From positions 1 through 17,376 of the forward strand of contig JAFYRQ010000018.1 of the NCBI GenBank assembly GCA_017546885.1: a DNA stretch of 17,376 bases. The letters run 5' to 3'. The notes under the pieces were generated by a model that did not search any database, was not told the origin of the DNA, and saw nothing but the letters and a program-made list of their open reading frames with translations. Of this stretch, positions 1 through 7,530 are shown piece after piece. Source of the stretch: Alphaproteobacteria bacterium. GTDB taxonomy: Bacteria; Pseudomonadota; Alphaproteobacteria; RF32; CAG-239. The position numbers and the translations under genes were made by a program. How positions within the stretch are numbered: the first letter of the stretch is position 1; each line of letters begins with the position of its first letter.

Positions 1-98
1 GGCAAGGTTCTGTTCAAGAACTTGATACAACAGACAATCCTTATGTAAGACAATTTGTGCAAGGTTCATCACATGGTCCTATCAAGGTTGAAATATAA
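1..98 (+). CDS. mlaF: 3' end of ABC transporter ATP-binding protein, MlaF-like (partial)
   Basis: Only the last 31 codons are visible, read in frame from position 3 to a TAA at 96-98; the 5' part lies outside the window. The tail contains DNPYVRQFVQGSSHGPI, which resembles the C-terminal tail of MlaF/Ttg2A ATPases (pattern near 'RQFxxGxxxGPV'). MlaF is the cytoplasmic ATPase of the Mla system, which moves phospholipids between inner and outer membranes. No ATPase motif is visible, so the assignment rests on this tail alone. The stop lies 11 bases before the radA start codon, so the two genes are probably co-transcribed. Confidence 0.55.
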   Translation, partial: QGSVQELDTTDNPYVRQFVQGSSHGPIKVEI

Positions 99-109
99 CG
101 GAGGATAAA

Positions 110-163
110 ATGGCTAAAAAAACTCTGATTCAATATGTTTGTCAAAATTGCGGTTCAATATAA
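110..163 (+). pseudogene. radA: Original N-terminus of radA, ended by an in-frame stop in the zinc finger
   Basis: An ATG at 110 sits 5 bases after a near-perfect Shine-Dalgarno (GGAGG at 100-104). It opens MAKKTLIQYVCQNCGSI and then meets TAA at 161-163 (codon 18). Reading through the stop gives PKWQGKCDSCGEWNTIIEE, the second half of the RadA C4 zinc finger. The four cysteines are residues 11, 14, 25 and 28. The frame then continues without another stop into the rest of RadA, so the full ancestral gene would be about 457 codons, the usual RadA length. The defect is a single base change or a sequence error. As written, ribosomes starting here make a 17-residue peptide. Confidence 0.85.
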
Positions 164-271
164 CCTAAATGGCAAGGAAAATGTGATTCTTGCGGAGAAT
201 GGAACACTATAATTGAAGAACAAGCAGGTGGAGAGGGGTTTTCTAATTTTAATCCGAAAAATAAAGGTAAA

Positions 272-1483
272 ATGATAGACTTTGTATCCCTAAGCGGTAG
301 TTCGCAACTGATTGAACGTATAGGCACAAAAATAAAAGAATTAGACAGAGTAAGCGGCGGCGGATTAGTTCCGGGCTCTGTTATATTAGTAGGAGGAGAT
401 CCCGGTATCGGAAAATCTACTTTATTGCTTCAAACTTGTGCAAGTATATCAAATATCGAGAGCAAACCGGAATGTTATTATATCTCGGGAGAAGAAGCTT
501 TAGATCAGGTTCGTATCAGAGCAAAAAGGCTCGGTTTAGAGCAATCTCCGGTAAATCTTGCCTCAGCAACCGATGTAAGAGATATTGTTGCCACATTAGA
601 AAAAACTAATGCCAAAGTAGTGGTTATCGATTCTATACAGACTATGTATCTGGAAGAAGCAGAATCCACCCCCGGAAGTGTTTCACAGGTTAGAGCTTGT
701 GCTTATGAACTTATAAAACTGGCAAAGAAGAAAGGATTCGTTTTATTCTTGGTCGGACATGTAACAAAACAAGGGTCAATAGCCGGTCCCAGAGTTTTGG
801 AACACATGGTGGATACTGTTTTGTATTTTGAAGGTGAAAGAGGTCATCAATTTCGTATTTTGCGTGCTGTTAAAAATCGCTATGGAGCTACTGACGAAAT
901 AGGTGTTTTTGAAATGCAGGATAAAGGTTTGGTAGAGGTTGAAAATCCTTCCGCTTTGTTTTTAGCCGAAAGGCAGGGGAATATATCCGGTTCTTGCGTG
1001 TTTGCCGGAATAGAAGGTTCACGACCGGTATTGGTGGAAATTCAAGCATTAGTCAGTCCGACAGGTTATGCCAGTCCCAAGAGAGCGGTAGTCGGTTGGG
1101 ATTCCGGCAGATTATCGATGGTATTAGCCGTATTAGAAGCAAGAGGTGGACTAAACTTAAGCAGTCAAGATGTTTACCTCAATATTGCCGGTGGTTTAAA
1201 AATATCAGAGCCTGCAGCTGATTTAGCCGTTGCCATGGCAATAATATCATCACTGACAAATCACCCTCTACCTGCTGATATGGTTATTTTTGGTGAAATC
1301 GGATTATCCGGAGAAATAAGAGCGGTAAGTCAGCCTAATTTACGATTGAAAGAAGCTCACAAATTAGGTTTTAAAAGTGCTATTGTTCCGGCACAATATA
1401 AAAAAGATAAAAAATTATCATCATCGAACATATCTTTGCATGAAATAGGTAATGTTCAAAAATTGATAAACTGGTTTAATTAA
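272..1483 (+). CDS. radA: DNA repair protein RadA, lacking its N-terminal zinc finger in this sequence
   Basis: RadA (Sms) is a RecA-like, DnaB-type hexameric ATPase that drives branch migration of recombination intermediates. The ORF from ATG 272 has Walker A GGDPGIGKST (residues 41-50), Walker B VVVID (116-120), the RadA signature KNRYG (201-205), and a C-terminal Lon-protease-like domain from about residue 240. ATG 272 is the first in-frame start after the stop at 161-163. Only a weak AAAGG lies in front of it, so this product would depend on poor initiation or reinitiation. It would lack the C4 zinc finger, which is important in the family. The well-conserved remainder suggests a very recent mutation, an assembly error, or a tolerated short form. 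cvpA follows 10 bases after the stop. Confidence 0.85.
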   Translation: MIDFVSLSGSSQLIERIGTKIKELDRVSGGGLVPGSVILVGGDPGIGKSTLLLQTCASISNIESKPECYYISGEEALDQVRIRAKRLGLEQSPVNLASATDVRDIVATLEKTNAKVVVIDSIQTMYLEEAESTPGSVSQVRACAYELIKLAKKKGFVLFLVGHVTKQGSIAGPRVLEHMVDTVLYFEGERGHQFRILRAVKNRYGATDEIGVFEMQDKGLVEVENPSALFLAERQGNISGSCVFAGIEGSRPVLVEIQALVSPTGYASPKRAVVGWDSGRLSMVLAVLEARGGLNLSSQDVYLNIAGGLKISEPAADLAVAMAIISSLTNHPLPADMVIFGEIGLSGEIRAVSQPNLRLKEAHKLGFKSAIVPAQYKKDKKLSSSNISLHEIGNVQKLINWFN

Positions 1484-1493
1484 GGAAAAAATA

Positions 1494-2186
1494 ATGAATA
1501 ATCTTGATATTTTTATATTAGTTGTTGTTGCAATATCTGCTCTTATTGCGCTGAACAGAGGGTTATTAAAAGAAGTATTATCTATAATCGGTTGGTCTTT
1601 GTCAGTTGTTGCAATCGTGGTTATGCTCCCTATCGTAGAACCGTTTATGCATAAATATATCGATAATGATATTTTTGCGGTAATAGTGTCATCTATACTT
1701 ATAATTGTTGTTTTTTTCGTTGTATGGATAATTATAACCTCTCAAATAATAAACAAGATTCGTTCGAGTAAACTAAGCACTATTGATAGACTTTTAGGCT
1801 TATTTTTCGGTATCGTCAGAGCTTGTATTTTAATTATCTTATTTAACATTTTAGCCGGATGGATGCTTCCCCCTGATGAACAACCGGATTTATTCAAAGA
1901 ATCGAAATATTACCAACTTGCAGGTGATTTTGCCGAACCTATTGAAAAAATGTTGCCTCAAGAGTTGTTTGAGTCCGTAAAAGAACAACAAGAAGCAGTT
2001 GCTGAAGAAGAAAAATCAAAAGAAGAGAGTGTCTTATCAGAAGATATGAATAATTTATTTGATAAACTTCTTCAGCCTAAAGTTGAAAAGAAAAAATCAA
2101 AAGAAGATGAAGAAAAAGCTTCTGAAGGATATAACAAATCAGAGCAAAAAAGTTTGGACAGATTGATAGAATTATCGATTGAATAA
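1494..2186 (+). CDS. cvpA: CvpA family membrane protein
   Basis: This is a 230-residue protein of the CvpA family, inner-membrane proteins linked to colicin V production and envelope stress tolerance. Four hydrophobic segments lie in roughly the first 125 residues (about 5-22, 30-50, 62-85 and 103-125), with the CvpA-type text NRGLLKEVLSIIGW after the first. The remaining 100 residues are soluble and rich in Lys and Glu, probably a flexible or coiled tail. An AAGGA lies about 9 bases before the ATG. The radA-cvpA order is common in alphaproteobacteria, where purF often follows; here a convergent gene follows instead. The biochemical role of CvpA is not settled. Confidence 0.85.
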   Translation: MNNLDIFILVVVAISALIALNRGLLKEVLSIIGWSLSVVAIVVMLPIVEPFMHKYIDNDIFAVIVSSILIIVVFFVVWIIITSQIINKIRSSKLSTIDRLLGLFFGIVRACILIILFNILAGWMLPPDEQPDLFKESKYYQLAGDFAEPIEKMLPQELFESVKEQQEAVAEEEKSKEESVLSEDMNNLFDKLLQPKVEKKKSKEDEEKASEGYNKSEQKSLDRLIELSIE

Positions 2187-2212
2187 GATTATTTTGATCA
2201 AATAACCTTATT
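2182..2212. terminator. Imperfect palindrome joining the ends of cvpA and ampG
   Basis: AATAAG-A-TTATTT and AAATAA-C-CTTATT form an imperfect inverted repeat around GATC. It includes the stop codons of both convergent genes (cvpA TAA 2184-2186; ampG stop at 2208-2210). The stem is AT-rich and the T tract after it on the + strand is broken, so strength is doubtful. It could act as a bidirectional terminator. Confidence 0.35.
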
Positions 2213-3494
2213 TAATTATATCTTTCTTTATCATATACCAAAGCAAGATTAATGCCGGAAAAACCAAAGATGTAGCAAACAAAAAGAAGCACGGCCAACT
2301 CATGTGACTTGCCATCCATCCGCTACTTGATGATAATATATCTCTTGTAAGGCTCATTAAGGAAGAAAGCAGAGCATATTGTGTTGCCGTATATGCTACA
2401 CTGCACAAAGACGACAGATATGCCACTAATGCGGTGGTAGCCATTCCTCCTGCCAGACTGTCGGCACAAATTGTTGCTCCCAACATATAGATATTATTTC
2501 CGGCAAAAGCTTGTCCTACATAAACAAGGTTGGTAACTCCTTGTAAAATCCCGGCAAGCATTAAACTGTATTTCACACCCTTTCGGCTTATTATAATTCC
2601 GCCTATTAAACCACCGATAATTGTTGCAATCATGCCATAAATTTTTGAAGCATATCCTATTTGTGTTTTTGTAAACCCCATATCATCATAAAATACGGTT
2701 GTCATCGGAGCTTTATAGTCATCACTTAAGCGATACAAAAGGATAAAAATAAGAATTAAGAGCCACTTATTATGCTTCATAAAGTCGGTAAAAGGAGCAA
2801 CGATGGAGCGACGCAAAAACCTTTTTAATCTTGGAAAAAACGGAAGTTTTACTGCAGAAGGTTCATAATATGACCTGTCTTTTTCAGGCTCTTTAGATAA
2901 TAAAATGGTTATAATTCCAACCCATGCTCCGCAAGACATTATTGTATAAACCATATTCCATGATAAATGTTCTGCCAAAAGTAAAGCAAAAGCTCCGGAA
3001 AATATCATACCGATTCTATAACCTAAAACAAATACTGCCGAGCCGGCACCTTGTTCATTATCTTCAAAGCTGTCGATACGAAAAGAATCTACGACAATAT
3101 CTTGAGATGCGGAACAAAAAACCACCGCCATTGCAAAAAATGCAACCAGTTTCCAATTTTCCGGAGATGGTGACATTTGTGCCATAATCAAAATTGATAT
3201 TGCTAAACAAATTTGAGTAAATAAAGCCCAACCTCTCCTGCGACCTAACCTGTTAAAAAGCGGAAGTTTAATTCTGTCTATCAGCGGAGACCAAGCCCAT
3301 TTGAAGCTATAAGGAGATTTAACCAAAGCAAAAGCACCGATAATTCCATAAGCTAAACCGCTATCCTTTAACCACAAAGATAGAGTGCTTGATACCAAAA
3401 GAAAGGGGAAACCGCTTGAAAAACCAAGCCCCAACATTGTGAGCATTCTTCTGTCTTTGTATATTTGTAACGATTTTAACCACCGCATAATCAT
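2208..3494 (-). CDS. ampG: AmpG-like muropeptide permease (MFS transporter)
   Basis: AmpG is the inner-membrane permease that brings anhydro-muropeptides from peptidoglycan turnover into the cytoplasm for recycling. The protein is strongly hydrophobic with about 12 membrane segments. It carries AmpG-type text near the N-terminus (LGFSSGFPFLLVSSTLSLWL, then KSPYSFKWAWSPLIDR), followed by SQDIVVDSFRID and, in the second half, YRLSDDYKAPMTTVFYDDMGF. I chose ATG 3494 (428 residues, starting MIMRWLKSL) because GGGGGA lies 6-7 bases upstream. A GTG at 3524 would add 10 residues but places that Shine-Dalgarno inside the gene. The gene starts about 45 bases after the hemW stop on the same strand and probably shares its transcript. 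Confidence 0.85.
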   Translation of the reverse strand: MIMRWLKSLQIYKDRRMLTMLGLGFSSGFPFLLVSSTLSLWLKDSGLAYGIIGAFALVKSPYSFKWAWSPLIDRIKLPLFNRLGRRRGWALFTQICLAISILIMAQMSPSPENWKLVAFFAMAVVFCSASQDIVVDSFRIDSFEDNEQGAGSAVFVLGYRIGMIFSGAFALLLAEHLSWNMVYTIMSCGAWVGIITILLSKEPEKDRSYYEPSAVKLPFFPRLKRFLRRSIVAPFTDFMKHNKWLLILIFILLYRLSDDYKAPMTTVFYDDMGFTKTQIGYASKIYGMIATIIGGLIGGIIISRKGVKYSLMLAGILQGVTNLVYVGQAFAGNNIYMLGATICADSLAGGMATTALVAYLSSLCSVAYTATQYALLSSLMSLTRDILSSSSGWMASHMSWPCFFLFATSLVFPALILLWYMIKKDIIK

Positions 3495-3539
3495 GTCTTT
3501 TCCCCCGTCAGAAGAGAGTAACACGGATAAGTTAATATT

Positions 3540-4628
3540 TTATAAGCCAACGAGTTTATTTATAATATAATTCAAAACAAAATTACCTTTTTCGGTAACC
3601 CTAATATTATTATCATCCTCCTCGATATATTCATCTTTTTTTAGATTATTTAATGATTGTTTATCTATTATTTTATCTAAACCGATTCCGCAAAGTTCGG
3701 TAAAAAGATTTTTGTTTATTCCCTTTGTCATGCGGAGTCCCATAATCAAAAGTTCTTCGGCACGTTCTGTTTTTGTTATTATCTCCTGTTTACGATGATA
3801 GAATGTATTGTAAACATCATTTGCTATATGGATTCGTCCGATACCTCCATTACCGATTCCGACATAATCAAAACCTTCCCAATAGCCTAAATTATGATGA
3901 CATTCAAAACCGTTTTGAGCATAATTAGAAACTTCATAACGCGAGTAACCGGATGTTTTTATAATCTTATCCGATAGTTTATATAATTCTTCCGCAATAT
4001 CATCATTTGCAGGTTTAATACCTTTACGAGCAAAAAAAGTATTTTCTTCAATAGTAAGTTGATATAATGAGAGATGTTTTAATCCTAAATTGCAAGCGTT
4101 ATGTAATTCTTTTTCCCATTCTTGCGGTTTTTGATTAGGACGAGCATAAATTAAATCTATTGAATGATTATCAAAATTTTGTAGAACAGAATCTATGGAT
4201 TTGTATGCTTGATTGAGAGAGTGAGTTCTTCCTAAAAATTTCAAATCTTTTTCGTTTAGCGCTTGAACACCTAAAGACAGACGATTAATGCCGGCTTGTT
4301 TTAAATCGGCAAACAAATTTCCGTTGTCGGTATTAGGATTCGCTTCGAGAGAAATCTCAATATTATCTTTACATTTCCATAAGGAAGCCGTTTTATCAAT
4401 TATTTTTTCTATATATTGAGGCTCTATTAGCGAAGGAGTTCCTCCTCCGAAGAATATACTTTCTACAATGTAATTATCATTGAGTGAACGATAATATTCC
4501 AAGTCGGATAAATAAGATGAAATCAATTCTTCTTGATTAATATCTTTTTTTACCCGACTGAAAAAATCACAATACGGACATTTGCTTTTGCAAAAAGGCC
4601 AATGAATGTATATTCCTAGACGTTGCAT
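3540..4628 (-). CDS. hemW: Radical SAM heme chaperone HemW (formerly annotated as HemN-like)
   Basis: HemW binds heme and a radical-SAM iron-sulfur cluster and delivers heme to target proteins. It was often misnamed oxygen-independent coproporphyrinogen oxidase. The sequence opens GIYIHWPFCKSKCPYCDFF with the CxxxCxxC cluster ligands at Cys13, Cys17 and Cys20. It continues with FFGGGTPS (SAM binding, about 59-66), SLEANP and NRLSLGVQALNEKDL. The extra N-terminal cysteine that marks true HemN is absent (WPFCKSKCPYCDFF, not CxxxCxxCxC), which favours HemW. Its 362 residues are slightly below the usual ~380. The start codon overlaps the hslU stop by one base (TAATG), indicating translational coupling. 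Confidence 0.9.
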   Translation of the reverse strand: MQRLGIYIHWPFCKSKCPYCDFFSRVKKDINQEELISSYLSDLEYYRSLNDNYIVESIFFGGGTPSLIEPQYIEKIIDKTASLWKCKDNIEISLEANPNTDNGNLFADLKQAGINRLSLGVQALNEKDLKFLGRTHSLNQAYKSIDSVLQNFDNHSIDLIYARPNQKPQEWEKELHNACNLGLKHLSLYQLTIEENTFFARKGIKPANDDIAEELYKLSDKIIKTSGYSRYEVSNYAQNGFECHHNLGYWEGFDYVGIGNGGIGRIHIANDVYNTFYHRKQEIITKTERAEELLIMGLRMTKGINKNLFTELCGIGLDKIIDKQSLNNLKKDEYIEEDDNNIRVTEKGNFVLNYIINKLVGL

Positions 4629-5944
4629 TAGAGAATAAACTTCGATAAATCGCTGATATGGGTGAACTTACTCAATTTTTCATCTACCATTTGCGGTGTT
4701 ATAACAACTTTTTCTCCGCTTCTGTCTGAAGCAGAATAGCTTATATCTTCCAACAAAATCTCTAATACCGTATGCAAACGACGAGCGCCGATATTTTCTA
4801 CATTTTCATTAATTTGAACCGAAATATCAGCGATTCTGTCGATTGCTTCGGGAGAAAATTCGAGTTCAAAATTTTCTGTTTTTAACAAAGCTTGATATTG
4901 CTCTATTAAATTAGCTTCCGGTTCCGTTAAAATACGCACAAAATCTTCATGCTTGAGAGCTTGCAGTTCAACTCTTATGGGTAATCTTCCTTGCAATTCC
5001 GGAAGTAAATCGGACGGCTTTGATAAATGGAAAGCACCGGAACAGATAAATAAGATATGATTGGTTTTTACCATACCATGTTTGGTTGAAACAGTTGTTC
5101 CTTCTATTAACGGTAACAAGTCTCTTTGTACACCTTCTCTTGATACATCGCCGCCTCTACGGTCATCACGACCGCTAATTTTATCTATTTCATCAATAAA
5201 GACTATACCGTCATTTTCTACGGACTTTATTGCAGATGAAATAATTTTTTCTTCATCTATCAATTTATCACATTCTTCTTGAATAACCACTTTTCTGGCA
5301 TCGGCGACGTTCATTTTTTTAGTTTTATATTTATCTCCGAAAGATTTTCCTAAAATATCGCCTAAACTTATCATTCCCATGGAAGCTCCCGGCATTCCCG
5401 GTATTTCCATTGTCGGCATGGTGTTTGATTGAGTATCAATAATACTTATTTCTATTTCTCTTTCATCTAATTCACCCTGTCTGAACATTTGGCGAAACTT
5501 TTGTTTTGTTTCATCGCTTGCAGAAACACCGACTAATGCTTCTAAAATTCTTTCTTCGGCGGACAAAGCTGCCTTTTCTTCAACAACTTTACGCATTTGA
5601 GTTTTATTTTGAGCTATGGCAATATCAACCAAATCACGAATAATCGATTCGACATCTCTTCCGACATAGCCGATTTCGGTAAATTTTGTTGCTTCAACTT
5701 TGATAAAAGGAGCTTTAGCCAGTTTTGCCAAACGGCGAGAAATTTCTGTTTTACCTACACCGGTCGGTCCGACCATTAAAATGTTTTTCGGAACGATTTC
5801 TTCTCGCAACGATTCGTTTACTTGCATACGACGCCAACGATTTCGCAAAGCCACAGCTACGGCTTTTTTAGCTTCTTTTTGACCGATAATGTATCGGTCT
5901 AATTCTGATACAATCTCACGCGGACTAAAATTTGTACTAGTCAT
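4628..5944 (-). CDS. hslU: ATP-dependent protease ATPase subunit HslU (ClpY)
   Basis: HslU is the AAA+ unfoldase that feeds proteins to the HslV peptidase. At 438 residues it is full length. The N-terminus has SPREIVSELDRYIIGQ, typical of HslU. Walker A is GPTGVGKT (residues 59-66) and Walker B is IVFIDEID (Asp251-Glu252). The inserted I-domain lies at about 110-240. The C-terminus ends SDLSKFIL, matching the conserved HslU tail that docks into HslV pockets. The start overlaps the end of hslV by 8 bases and the stop overlaps the hemW start by 1 base, so hslV-hslU-hemW are translationally coupled. Confidence 0.97.
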   Translation of the reverse strand: MTSTNFSPREIVSELDRYIIGQKEAKKAVAVALRNRWRRMQVNESLREEIVPKNILMVGPTGVGKTEISRRLAKLAKAPFIKVEATKFTEIGYVGRDVESIIRDLVDIAIAQNKTQMRKVVEEKAALSAEERILEALVGVSASDETKQKFRQMFRQGELDEREIEISIIDTQSNTMPTMEIPGMPGASMGMISLGDILGKSFGDKYKTKKMNVADARKVVIQEECDKLIDEEKIISSAIKSVENDGIVFIDEIDKISGRDDRRGGDVSREGVQRDLLPLIEGTTVSTKHGMVKTNHILFICSGAFHLSKPSDLLPELQGRLPIRVELQALKHEDFVRILTEPEANLIEQYQALLKTENFELEFSPEAIDRIADISVQINENVENIGARRLHTVLEILLEDISYSASDRSGEKVVITPQMVDEKLSKFTHISDLSKFIL

Positions 5945-6470
5945 CTTTTGATACCTTTTCTATGATTAAATTATGATTTGTATATACATCAATATCACCG
6001 GCAATGGTCATTGATTTACGGGCAATATCTTCAAGACTCATACCCTCTACATCATACAAAGCTTTTGCTGCGGCCATGGCATAATTACCACCGCTTCCGA
6101 TACCTATAATTCCGTCATCAGGCTCCATAACTTCTCCGGTTCCGGAAATTACCAATGAAATATCCTTATCAGCAACAATCATAAATGCTTGTAATTGTCG
6201 CAAATATTTATCCATGCGCCAATCTTTTGCCAGTTCAACGGCAGCTCTTTTCAGCTGATAGGCGTATTTTTCCAATTTTGCCTCAAGACGTTCAATTAAA
6301 GTTATGCCGTCAGCGGCCGCACCGGCAAATCCGGCAATAATTTTTCCGTTACCGATTCGACGAACTTTTACCGATTTTGATTTGAAAATAACAGCTTCTC
6401 CGAGAGTTGCCTGTCCGTCTCCGGCCAATACAACTTCTGAGCCTTTACGAACGCATAAAATTGTAGTCAT
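5937..6470 (-). CDS. hslV: ATP-dependent protease peptidase subunit HslV (ClpQ)
   Basis: HslV is a proteasome-type peptidase that forms a double hexamer with HslU caps and degrades damaged cytosolic proteins. The protein begins MTTILCVRKG, so removing Met exposes Thr2 as the catalytic N-terminal threonine. AGDGQATLG (Asp18) follows, and Lys35 aligns with the conserved active-site lysine. Relative to the E. coli sequence there is one extra residue before Lys35. Downstream GSGGNYAMAAAKAL is typical of the family. At 177 residues it is normal length. An AAGGA about 8 bases upstream supports ATG 6470. This is the first gene of the hslV-hslU-hemW(-ampG) unit, with a heat-shock-like promoter upstream. 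Confidence 0.97.
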   Translation of the reverse strand: MTTILCVRKGSEVVLAGDGQATLGEAVIFKSKSVKVRRIGNGKIIAGFAGAAADGITLIERLEAKLEKYAYQLKRAAVELAKDWRMDKYLRQLQAFMIVADKDISLVISGTGEVMEPDDGIIGIGSGGNYAMAAAKALYDVEGMSLEDIARKSMTIAGDIDVYTNHNLIIEKVSKDD

Positions 6471-6501
6471 AACTTTATCCTTTATAAATTAATCTAAACT
6501 A

Positions 6502-6531
6502 TATGTAGGTAAAAAATCTCAATATTGCAAG
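6502..6531 (-). promoter_or_regulatory. Candidate heat-shock (sigma-32/RpoH-like) promoter for hslVU
   Basis: Read on the - strand, CTTGCAA (6531-6525) and CCTACATA (6509-6502) are 15 bases apart. This resembles an RpoH promoter (CTTGAAA, spacer 11-16, CCCCAT). It would start RNA about 25 bases before the hslV ATG. The regulation expected for hslVU agrees, but the match is imperfect. The same stretch read as sigma-70 (TTGCAA, 17 bases, TACATA) is also possible. Confidence 0.4.
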
Positions 6532-6536
6532 AGCTG

Positions 6537-7316
6537 TCAGGCTTTTGTTATTGCTATATCGGTAAATAGGTTTGTTGCAACTTTTTGTGAATGTTTATTT
6601 AGCGAACTAACCTTAAATTCTCTTAATCCGTTTTTACGGAGACAAGACTCAATTTCCGGATGGCGATATAAATAGTTTTGTAATTTTTCTGCCATCAATT
6701 CATCTTGTGACACGATATGAACATCGGGTAAATATTTTCTGAAAAATTCTTTTATCAACGGATAGTGTGTACAACCTAAAATAAGGCTGTCAACGGTTTT
6801 GAAAGATTGAGAATATTCTCTCACAAATTCTTCGGCTAAATCAAATTTATTATTTTCTATTGCCGGAACCAATTCCGGAGAAGCAACCTCAATAATATCA
6901 ACATCTGTTTTAATTTTTTTGAGCTCTTGTTGATAAATATGCGAGCGAATGGTTGCAGATGTTGCCACAATACCGACTTTTTTTACATTATTTTGCAGAG
7001 CTACTTCAACAGTAGGTATAACCACCCCTAAAACTTTTACATCAGGAGCATATTGCGGAATAAAGCGTTGTTGGATATATCGTAAAGATATGGCTGTTGC
7101 AGTGTTACAAGCGATAATTATGATTTTGCAATTCTGTTCAATCATGTAACGCATAGCGGCCAGACTATAACTTAAAATTTGTCCTGATGTTTTATCTCCA
7201 TAGGGTAAATGAGCCGAATCACCATAATAAAAATAATCATATTCGGGAAGTTTTTCTATAAATGCTTTAGTTATCACCAGGCCACCGAGCCCCGAATCAA
7301 AAACTCCTATTTTCAT
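6537..7316 (-). CDS. murI: Glutamate racemase MurI
   Basis: MurI converts L-glutamate to D-glutamate for peptidoglycan precursors in the cytoplasm. The protein has the N-terminal signature IGVFDSGLGGL (Asp7, Ser8), YGDSAHLPYG (about 31-40), the first catalytic cysteine in ACNTAT (Cys70), and the second with its partner histidine in GCTHYP (Cys182, His184). The 259 residues fit the family. An AGGA 5 bases before the ATG supports the start. It is followed on the same strand by hslV after 66 bases that contain the candidate hslV promoter, so the two are likely separate units. A TATAAT lies at 7328-7333 (- strand), but with no good -35 box and only a few bases of leader. Confidence 0.95.
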   Translation of the reverse strand: MKIGVFDSGLGGLVITKAFIEKLPEYDYFYYGDSAHLPYGDKTSGQILSYSLAAMRYMIEQNCKIIIIACNTATAISLRYIQQRFIPQYAPDVKVLGVVIPTVEVALQNNVKKVGIVATSATIRSHIYQQELKKIKTDVDIIEVASPELVPAIENNKFDLAEEFVREYSQSFKTVDSLILGCTHYPLIKEFFRKYLPDVHIVSQDELMAEKLQNYLYRHPEIESCLRKNGLREFKVSSLNKHSQKVATNLFTDIAITKA

Positions 7317-7406
7317 ATTAGTCCTATATTATAAGCTTTTTACACACATTGTTGAGTTGAGTTTAGTCTTTTAATATAATTTTTTCCATTAAAAAATTTT
7401 AGATAC

Positions 7407-7435
7407 TTGCTTTATTATTAAATCTAATGTAAAAT
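7407..7435 (+). promoter_or_regulatory. Sigma-70-type promoter for the candidate small RNA
   Basis: TTGCTT (7407-7412) and TAAAAT (7430-7435) are separated by exactly 17 bases on the + strand, a strong match to the housekeeping consensus. Seven bases further is about 7442, where the first helix of the predicted RNA begins. No protein gene follows on the + strand before the opposing gyrB gene. Confidence 0.6.
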
Positions 7436-7441
7436 TAAGAC

Positions 7442-7529
7442 AGTTTTCTGCTATTTACAGTCTTGACCCCCCAATCAACTTATCGGCAGAAAACAAGCAC
7501 TTTGATTTTCATCAAAGTGCTTTCTTTTT
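7442..7529 (+). ncRNA. Candidate novel small RNA (~88 nt) with a C-rich hairpin loop
   Basis: Expressed from the + strand promoter, the RNA would fold as follows. An outer helix pairs GTTTTCTGC (7443-7451) with GCAGAAAAC (7486-7494). Inside it, a small hairpin TTGA/TCAA (7463-7466 and 7475-7478) exposes the loop CCCCCCAA. A terminator hairpin and U tract finish the RNA at about 7529. Exposed C-rich loops are typical of small RNAs that bind G-rich Shine-Dalgarno sequences, including some alphaproteobacterial ones. I do not recognise a known family; it is too short for 6S or tmRNA and has no tRNA features. That the promoter, fold and terminator all agree in strand and spacing is the main support. 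The function is unknown. Confidence 0.6.
7495..7529 (+). terminator. Rho-independent terminator of the candidate small RNA
   Basis: A perfect 12-bp stem, AAGCACTTTGAT (7495-7506) with ATCAAAGTGCTT (7511-7522), has a TTTC loop. It is followed by TCTTTTT (7523-7529). The T tract is on the + strand side; read on the - strand the hairpin is followed by GTTTTCTG, a poorer tract. It therefore mainly ends + strand RNA. Confidence 0.85.
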
Positions 7530-7530
7530 A

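Noticed and set aside
161..163. TAA in radA as evidence of a recoded stop codon
   Set aside because: Many other genes here end cleanly at TAA (cvpA, hslU, hemW, gyrB, polA), so TAA is a normal stop. A local mutation or sequence error is simpler.
3495..3524. GTG start of AmpG at 3524
   Set aside because: The strong GGGGGA site lies inside this extension and is spaced correctly for ATG 3494.
7328..7333. TATAAT on the - strand as the murI promoter
   Set aside because: No -35 box fits at 16-18 bases, and it would leave a leader of only about 5 bases; kept as a note rather than a feature.
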